Source of the DNA: RGIG8745 sp964554265 | GTDB taxonomy: Bacteria; Bacteroidota; Bacteroidia; Bacteroidales; Bacteroidaceae | Reading direction: 5' to 3' | NCBI GenBank assembly: GCA_964554265.1 | Contig: CAZKOB010000055.1 | Location: forward strand, 1-21,860 | Length of the DNA stretch: 21,860 nt | Shown here: positions 16,915-21,860 of the stretch, in pieces | How positions within the stretch are numbered: the first letter of the stretch is position 1 | Layout: the number at the start of each line of letters is the position of its first letter | Program-made: the position numbers and the translations under genes | Notes under the pieces: model-generated | Databases searched by the model: none | The model's input: only the letters and a program-made list of their open reading frames with translations | Told to the model about the DNA's origin: nothing

Positions 16915-19065
16915 ATGGCAGTATTACAAAAAATCAGAAGCAAAGGAGTATTGCTTGTTGCCTGTATCGCCGTAGCTCTCTTTTTATTCGTTGTAGGAGA
17001 TGCATTACGAGGCGGAGAAGTATTGGTGGCACAGTCCAAGCAACAAGCAGGAGAGATTAATGGCAATTCCTTGTCTATTCAAGATTACCAGAAATTAGTA
17101 GACGAAATTCAAGTCTATTATGAAATCATGAACCAGAAAAGTTCATTTTCTGAAGATGAACTTAACCGAATCAAGGATGAAGCATGGCAGAATTACGTTC
17201 AGAACACTTTAATCAAAAAAGAATGTGATGCTCTGGGATTGTCTGTTACAGATGAAGAAATCGCAGAAATGGTCAGAATGGGAGCATCACAACTGCTTCA
17301 GGTTCCATTCTTTATGAACCAGCAAACAGGACGTTATGACTATTCTTCTCTCCAAACATTTTTGTCTGAATACAAAAAGATGAAGGATACTAATGCTCAA
17401 ATACCGGAAGTATATGAGAAGTTGTATAAATATTATATGTTCGTACAGAAGTCCATACGCGACCAGTTACTTAGTTCAAAATATCAGACATTGATAGCTA
17501 AATGTTTGATTTCCAATCCTATTGAGGCAAAGATGTCATTTGAAGGCCGCAATACAGAAAGCGATATCGTATTGGCTGCTATACCTTTCTCTTCAGTTGA
17601 AGATAACAACATCACTGTCACAGATGCAGAAATAAAAGCAAAATACAACGAAGACAAAGAAAAGTATCGTCAGGCTATTGAGACACGCGACATCAAATAC
17701 ATAGATGTACAGATACAAGCAAGCAATGAAGACAAGGTTGCGACAGAAAATGAAATGACCGAAGCCTACAACAAACTAACAGAAGCTACAGACAACAATA
17801 CCGCAGGAAATATTGTCCGTTCAAATGCTTCTCTCATGCCATATTCTAACATACTGAAAGGAAAAGAGGCTTATCCTGCCATGATTTCGGCACAGCTTGA
17901 TTCAATGGCAGTCGGACAGACAAACAAACCAGCCTATGATGCAATAACCAACACCTATTATACATTCAAGCTGCTTGACAAAGCAACAGAAGCAGATTCT
18001 GTACTTTATCGCCAGATTGCTGTAATGGGGACAAACAAAAAGGAAATATCAACAAAAGCTGACAGTATCGTCAATGCTATAAACGGAGGCGCTACATTAA
18101 AATCCATTGCAAAAAAATATAATCAAGAAGGAGATTCTATGTGGATTTCTACATCTGCATACCAAAATTCCAATCTTGATGCAGACAATGCCCTTTTTAT
18201 TTCTACATTATACGGAATGGAAAAAGGCGAAACAAAGAAGTTGTCTTTGCAGAATGGATACACAGTAATCCTTCAGGTTGTTGACAAAAAGAATCCTATC
18301 ACCAAATATAATGTCGCAGCCATCGTGAAGGAACTGAAGTTCTCTGATGACACATACAAGAATGAATATAACAAGTTCAGTTCTTTTGTTGCATCTAACG
18401 CTACATTGGAGAAGCTTGAAGCCAATGCAGAAAAGAATGGTTATCGCCTACTCTCTTTGAATGATGTGACCAACAATGCACACAATGTTGCAGGTGTACA
18501 CAAAACAAACGACATCATAAAATGGTTGTTTGACGAAGCAGAGGAAAACGGTGTATCTCAATTGTATGAATGTGGAGACAACAACCACTTGATGCTTGTG
18601 GCGCTCACAGGAATAAACAAAGAAGGTTACCGTCCTATAGAAAAAGTAAAGGATGAAATCAAAGAAAGCCTGAAGAATGACAAGAAGGCTGAAAAAATAA
18701 TCGCTGACATAAAAGGTACAAGCAGTATCGAACAGGCTTCAAAAATCAAAAATGCAATTTCAGATACTGTCAACCATGTATCATTTGCAAACCCTTCATT
18801 CATAAGGGCAACTAACGCAAGCGAACCGATTGTCAGTGCTATAGCAGCAAAAACAGCTAATGGAGCATTCGCCGGTCCGGTAAAAGGCAACAACGGTGTA
18901 TATATGCTTAAGGTGATAAAGAAAAACAAGACTGCAGAAAAATATGATGCAAAATCAGAGGAAGGTAGTCTTGCAAATACAGCGCTGAGAAAGGCCATGA
19001 ACGGAGTTATCTATGACCTTTATCAGAAAGCAGAAGTTAAAGATTTGAGATACAAGTTCTTCTAA
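16915..19065 (+). CDS. ppiD: PpiD-like membrane-anchored periplasmic foldase (SurA-N/PPIC type)
   Basis: A 716-residue protein with a short basic N-terminus, one membrane anchor (about 14-31) and a large periplasmic part, the layout of PpiD. It probably assists folding of exported proteins. The segment INGNSLSIQDYQKLVDEIQ just after the anchor, followed by long helices to about 210, matches the SurA N-terminal chaperone domain. A parvulin-like domain lies near 383-458 (SIAKKYNQEGDSMW to GYTVILQVV), but the GGDLGW-type core of active parvulins is not evident, so chaperone activity is more likely than isomerase activity. A second parvulin-like fold near 625-700 is possible. It ends shortly before a strong terminator. 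Length is normal for Bacteroidales homologues. Confidence 0.88.
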   Translation: MAVLQKIRSKGVLLVACIAVALFLFVVGDALRGGEVLVAQSKQQAGEINGNSLSIQDYQKLVDEIQVYYEIMNQKSSFSEDELNRIKDEAWQNYVQNTLIKKECDALGLSVTDEEIAEMVRMGASQLLQVPFFMNQQTGRYDYSSLQTFLSEYKKMKDTNAQIPEVYEKLYKYYMFVQKSIRDQLLSSKYQTLIAKCLISNPIEAKMSFEGRNTESDIVLAAIPFSSVEDNNITVTDAEIKAKYNEDKEKYRQAIETRDIKYIDVQIQASNEDKVATENEMTEAYNKLTEATDNNTAGNIVRSNASLMPYSNILKGKEAYPAMISAQLDSMAVGQTNKPAYDAITNTYYTFKLLDKATEADSVLYRQIAVMGTNKKEISTKADSIVNAINGGATLKSIAKKYNQEGDSMWISTSAYQNSNLDADNALFISTLYGMEKGETKKLSLQNGYTVILQVVDKKNPITKYNVAAIVKELKFSDDTYKNEYNKFSSFVASNATLEKLEANAEKNGYRLLSLNDVTNNAHNVAGVHKTNDIIKWLFDEAEENGVSQLYECGDNNHLMLVALTGINKEGYRPIEKVKDEIKESLKNDKKAEKIIADIKGTSSIEQASKIKNAISDTVNHVSFANPSFIRATNASEPIVSAIAAKTANGAFAGPVKGNNGVYMLKVIKKNKTAEKYDAKSEEGSLANTALRKAMNGVIYDLYQKAEVKDLRYKFF

Positions 19066-19084
19066 ACATATCACAAATACAAAT

Positions 19085-19129
19085 AAAAGCGGCTCAAACT
19101 TACATCAGTGAAGTGAAGAGCCGCTTTTT
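19085..19129 (+). terminator. Intrinsic terminator after the PpiD-like gene
   Basis: AAAAGCGGCTC (19085-19095) pairs perfectly with GAGCCGCTTTT (19118-19128) across a 22-base loop, followed by one more T. The A-run on one side and the T-run on the other could make it work in both directions. It ends only 17 bases before the start of the next gene. Confidence 0.85.
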
Positions 19130-19146
19130 ATGTCTTCCACATATCC

Positions 19147-20337
19147 ATGAAAAAGTTTGTAATAGTATATAATTTATGCATAGTGATTTCATTCACCATA
19201 CTGTTATATTCATGTTATGAAAATAAAACACAAGACCTTCCCGGAATTTTTGACAATGAACAAAACTCCATAACCGAAAACATGGATCTGAAAGACATAC
19301 AAATGTGCGGTGAAATTATTGTGCTGACAATTTATGGTCCAACCAGTTATTTTGAATTTCATGGTTCTGACTTCGGAAATCAATATATGCTTGCTAACGA
19401 ATATGCAAAAAGCATTGGAGTCAGCATAAGGGTTGACATTTCACGTTCACAACAAGAACTTATAGAGAAATTACAAAATGGTGAAGGGGATATAATAGCA
19501 TACAACCTAAATGTATCAGATACATTAAAAAAAAGCTTAACGTATTGTGGTGAAGAAGAACTGACTTATTTTATGGACAGCCTTTCCAAAACACAAAAAG
19601 GCACAAGAACACACCATACATACAATATGGCATGGGCTGTAAGGAAAGAATCAAATGAGCTTGCCCAATCACTATCATCATGGATGAAAACCAACAAGAA
19701 CAATTTTTTTGATATCGCTACAATCAAAATATTAGACAAAAAAGGAAACAAGATTTTACCAAGACGTAAAATTCACGCTCCAATATTAAATATAGCCAAA
19801 GGAGAAATCTCTATTTATGACCAAATATTCAAGAAATATGCTCATTCTTGCAAATGGGATTGGCGATTGTTAGCAGCACAAGCCTACCAAGAGTCAGCTT
19901 TTGACAACAATGCAATATCATGGATGGGCGCAATGGGACTCATGCAAATAATGCCTTCTACGGCACGTTATGTCGGAATTGACAATGAAGATATATTTGA
20001 TCCAGAGACAAATGTAAAGGGAGCAGTCAAACTAATCCGAAACCTCACATCGCATTATTCAGACATAAATAATGACTATGAAAGAATAAAGTTCGTTCTT
20101 GCCGCCTACAATGCTGGTGCTGGACATATTGACGATGCAAGAAAACTTACACATAAAAACGGGAAAGACCCAAACAAATGGGAAAACAATGTAGACCAAT
20201 ATGTTCTTCTTATGAGTAAAGACCAGTATTTCAATGATCCGGATGTCAAATATGGCTATTTCCGCGGAAATGAGACTTACAATTATGTATATAACATTAT
20301 AGAAAGATGGAATCAATATAAAAAACAGATAAAATAA
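19147..20337 (+). CDS. MltF-like lipoprotein lytic transglycosylase with shortened sensor domain
   Basis: A 396-residue lipoprotein (signal peptide with lipobox LLYSC, Cys23) predicted to cleave peptidoglycan by lytic transglycosylation at the inner face of the outer membrane. The first half (about 52-195) resembles the substrate-binding-protein fold of MltF, including GDIIAYNLNVSDTLKKSLTYCGEE and YNMAWAVRKES. The second half is the catalytic SLT domain with Glu249 in AAQAYQES, GAMGLMQIMPSTARYVG at 261-277 and VLAAYNAGAGHI. Between TYCGEE and AWAVRKES only about 25 residues remain where family members usually have roughly 100, so most of the second lobe of the sensor seems lost. The reading frame is intact. 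The start lies 17 bases after a terminator and no promoter is visible between them. The gene is AT-rich. Confidence 0.85.
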   Translation: MKKFVIVYNLCIVISFTILLYSCYENKTQDLPGIFDNEQNSITENMDLKDIQMCGEIIVLTIYGPTSYFEFHGSDFGNQYMLANEYAKSIGVSIRVDISRSQQELIEKLQNGEGDIIAYNLNVSDTLKKSLTYCGEEELTYFMDSLSKTQKGTRTHHTYNMAWAVRKESNELAQSLSSWMKTNKNNFFDIATIKILDKKGNKILPRRKIHAPILNIAKGEISIYDQIFKKYAHSCKWDWRLLAAQAYQESAFDNNAISWMGAMGLMQIMPSTARYVGIDNEDIFDPETNVKGAVKLIRNLTSHYSDINNDYERIKFVLAAYNAGAGHIDDARKLTHKNGKDPNKWENNVDQYVLLMSKDQYFNDPDVKYGYFRGNETYNYVYNIIERWNQYKKQIK

Positions 20338-20436
20338 TGTATCCACCTACTATAAAAGCACTGGTCTCTTTTTCTATTATCAACAGGAATACAGATTCTC
20401 TTTTTATGTGAAGATTTACACTTCGAATTAAAATTA

Positions 20437-20488
20437 AAGAAAAGACAGGTGTATAAACCTTTTTTTTGACAAGCATACACATTTTTTT
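20437..20488 (+). terminator. Weak hairpins with T-runs after the lytic transglycosylase gene
   Basis: Two alternative short structures are visible. AGGT (20447-20450) can pair with ACCT (20457-20460), extended by A-rich/T-rich pairing, leading into a T-run at 20460-20467. GTGTAT (20449-20454) can pair with ATACAC (20475-20480), followed by seven Ts at 20482-20488. Either could terminate transcription weakly before the galE promoter. Confidence 0.4.
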
Positions 20489-20497
20489 AAGTATTTC

Positions 20498-20528
20498 TTT
20501 GCAAAGAAGAAATTAATGTCTACATTTG
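20498..20528 (+). promoter_or_regulatory. Predicted galE promoter with palindrome over the -33 box
   Basis: TTTG (20498-20501), 19 bases, then TACATTTG (20521-20528) is a full match to the Bacteroidetes promoter consensus. The -33 box is embedded in a perfect 14-bp palindrome TTCTTTGCAAAGAA (20495-20508), a possible operator. Predicted transcription start is near 20535, giving a leader of about 30 bases. Confidence 0.7.
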
Positions 20529-20565
20529 CCTCTATCATAACTAATTAACAAAAGCACAATAAATA

Positions 20566-21603
20566 ATGAAAGAGACTATTCTAGTAACAGGTGGAACCGG
20601 ATTTATAGGTTCGCACACAACAGTAGAACTGCAACAAGCAGGATACAATGTTGTTATTGTAGACAATCTGTCTAATTCGAGCGCAACAGTAGTAGACGGC
20701 ATAGAGAAAATAACAGGTATACGTCCTGCGTTTGAACACGTAGATTGTCTGGATTATGAGAAATTAGAAGCAGTATTCCAAAAATACGATATAAAGGGTA
20801 TCATTCATTTTGCAGCAAGCAAAGCCGTAGGAGAATCGGTACAAAAACCATTACTATACTACCGCAACAATATAGTCTCCCTCGTTAACCTCCTTGAGTT
20901 GATGCCAAAATATAATGTAAAAGGAATTATATTTTCTTCATCATGTACAGTATATGGACAACCGGATGCAGAGAACCTTCCCGTAACAGAAGCAGCACCT
21001 ATCAAAAAGGCTGAAAGTCCTTATGGAAATACAAAACAAATCAACGAGGAAATCATACAGGACACTATCAAGAGCGGAAGTCCTATAAAAAGTATAATCC
21101 TCCGTTACTTCAACCCTATAGGCAGCCATCCAACTTCAATAATAGGAGAAATGCCGAATGGAGTTCCAATGAACTTGATTCCTTATCTCACACAAGCAGC
21201 GATAGGCATACGTGAATGTCTCACAGTATTTGGCAATGACTACAATACTCCTGATGGCAGTTGTATACGTGACTACATTTATGTAGTAGATTTGGCAAAA
21301 GCTCATGTAGCAGCTATGGCACGCATACTTGATGGAAAGAGTGAAGAAAATGTTGAATTTTTCAACATTGGAACGGGGCATGGCATTTCTGTCCTCGAGC
21401 TTATAAATTCATTCGAAAGAGCCACAGGAGTAAAACTCCCTTACAAGATAGGACCACGAAGAGAAGGAGATATTGAAGCTATATGGGGAAATGTAGACAA
21501 AGCGAACAATGTGCTTGGCTGGAAAGCTGACACACCATTGGATGACATCCTTCTTTCTGCTTGGAACTGGCAAAAGCACCTCAGAGAAGAAGGTATACAA
21601 TAA
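20566..21603 (+). CDS. galE: UDP-glucose 4-epimerase
   Basis: A 345-residue cytoplasmic short-chain dehydrogenase/reductase that interconverts UDP-glucose and UDP-galactose with bound NAD, feeding galactose use and glycan synthesis. It shows the NAD-binding GGTGFIG at 9-15, DNLSNSS at 33-39, HFAASKAVGES at 81-91, the active-site SSSCTVYG at 124-131 and the catalytic pair Tyr153/Lys157 in SPYGNTK. The substrate-binding half has LRYFNPIGSHPTSIIGE and GSCIRDYIYVVDLAKAH as in GalE. Length is normal. It has its own predicted promoter. Confidence 0.97.
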   Translation: MKETILVTGGTGFIGSHTTVELQQAGYNVVIVDNLSNSSATVVDGIEKITGIRPAFEHVDCLDYEKLEAVFQKYDIKGIIHFAASKAVGESVQKPLLYYRNNIVSLVNLLELMPKYNVKGIIFSSSCTVYGQPDAENLPVTEAAPIKKAESPYGNTKQINEEIIQDTIKSGSPIKSIILRYFNPIGSHPTSIIGEMPNGVPMNLIPYLTQAAIGIRECLTVFGNDYNTPDGSCIRDYIYVVDLAKAHVAAMARILDGKSEENVEFFNIGTGHGISVLELINSFERATGVKLPYKIGPRREGDIEAIWGNVDKANNVLGWKADTPLDDILLSAWNWQKHLREEGIQ

Positions 21604-21628
21604 GCAGTCTCATGTTTCTGCATAAAAG

Positions 21629-21649
21629 AATCATCTGTAAAAGATGGTT
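21629..21649 (+). other. Short hairpin just after galE
   Basis: AATCATCT (21629-21636) pairs with AGATGGTT (21642-21649) with one G-T wobble and a 5-base loop. Only three Ts follow, so it may be a weak terminator or an mRNA 3'-end structure. Confidence 0.35.
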
Positions 21650-21687
21650 TACGCATGAACAAAGAACAATAATACTACGTTTATATA

Positions 21688-21781
21688 TACAAACAGTGAA
21701 TTACACATAGTAATATGGGAATATCATTATGTGTCATAATAATATCATTGAATTCTTTTACAACTCTAAATACTGTTTGTA
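21688..21781. other. Nested inverted repeats forming a long possible rod
   Basis: TACAAACAGT (21688-21697) pairs perfectly with ACTGTTTGTA (21772-21781). Inside it, GAATT (21698-21702) can pair with AATTC (21751-21755). Innermost is a 14-position stem (21703-21716 with 21721-21734) with one mismatch and one G-T wobble around a GGGA loop. The result is a rod with one-sided bulges. It may be an RNA structure or a DNA fold-back; there is no coding potential here. Confidence 0.5.
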
Positions 21782-21788
21782 ATAAAAG

Positions 21789-21796
21789 TAGTTTTG
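21789..21796 (+). promoter_or_regulatory. Possible -7 element before the terminal hairpin
   Basis: TAGTTTTG matches TAnnTTTG, but no TTTG box lies at the usual distance upstream. If active, it would drive a very short transcript into the hairpin at 21826, or the leader of a gene beyond the window. Confidence 0.25.
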
Positions 21797-21825
21797 TCGT
21801 GTTTTATTTTGTGTTTGTGTTGGGG

Positions 21826-21860
21826 CTATCCTTTTGCGTGAGCAAAGGGATAGTTTTTTT
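21826..21860 (+). terminator. Strong intrinsic terminator at the right edge
   Basis: CTATCCTTTTGC (21826-21837) pairs with GCAAAGGGATAG (21842-21853) over 12 positions with one G-T wobble, closed by a GTGA (GNRA-type) loop and followed by at least seven Ts running to the window edge. It is 223 bases beyond the galE stop, so it could end the galE transcript, a small RNA, or act as an attenuator for a gene outside the window. Confidence 0.85.

Overview
The window looks like a piece of a Bacteroidales chromosome (Bacteroides, Phocaeicola or Prevotella-like; species not determinable by eye). Ribosome-binding sites are weak and A-rich rather than Shine-Dalgarno. Several promoters fit the Bacteroidetes form TTTG-N19/22-TAnnTTTG. 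The gene families and their order (lon, tgt, LptF/G permease, DEAD-box helicase, coaX, outer membrane protein, TPR protein, lptC, PpiD-like foldase) are of Bacteroidales type. Most of the window is ordinary chromosomal housekeeping and envelope biogenesis. I see no rRNA, tRNA, CRISPR array, prophage or intact insertion sequence.

Layout: positions 1-170 are non-coding. Positions 171-4732 hold a minus-strand pair, a class A penicillin-binding protein followed after 14 bases by a Pif1-type helicase fused to TPR repeats, probably one operon. Positions 4733-6065 are a 1.3-kb divergent intergenic region with no credible gene but many repeats: a fold-back element with perfect 24-bp arms, a 22-bp-period repeat block and a cluster of dyads. 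On the plus strand follow lon, tgt, an LptF/LptG-family permease, a DEAD-box RNA helicase, coaX, an outer membrane protein, a TPR protein, lptC, a PpiD-like foldase, a terminator, a lipoprotein lytic transglycosylase and galE. The last 257 bases are non-coding, structured, and end in a strong terminator hairpin.

How the genes fit together: several serve the envelope. The PBP builds peptidoglycan and the MltF-like enzyme cuts it. The LptF/G-family permease and LptC belong to the lipopolysaccharide export bridge. The PpiD-like protein helps fold exported proteins, and GalE makes UDP-galactose for glycans. The helicase-coaX-outer membrane protein stretch is tightly packed with ATGA and TGATG overlaps, suggesting translational coupling. 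Lon is visibly richer in G+C than the downstream envelope genes.

No clear new multi-gene system is present. The points most worth a second look are the repeat-rich lon-PBP intergenic region, a Tgt that has lost the three zinc-binding cysteines, a lytic transglycosylase with a shortened sensor-like domain, and the structured region after galE.
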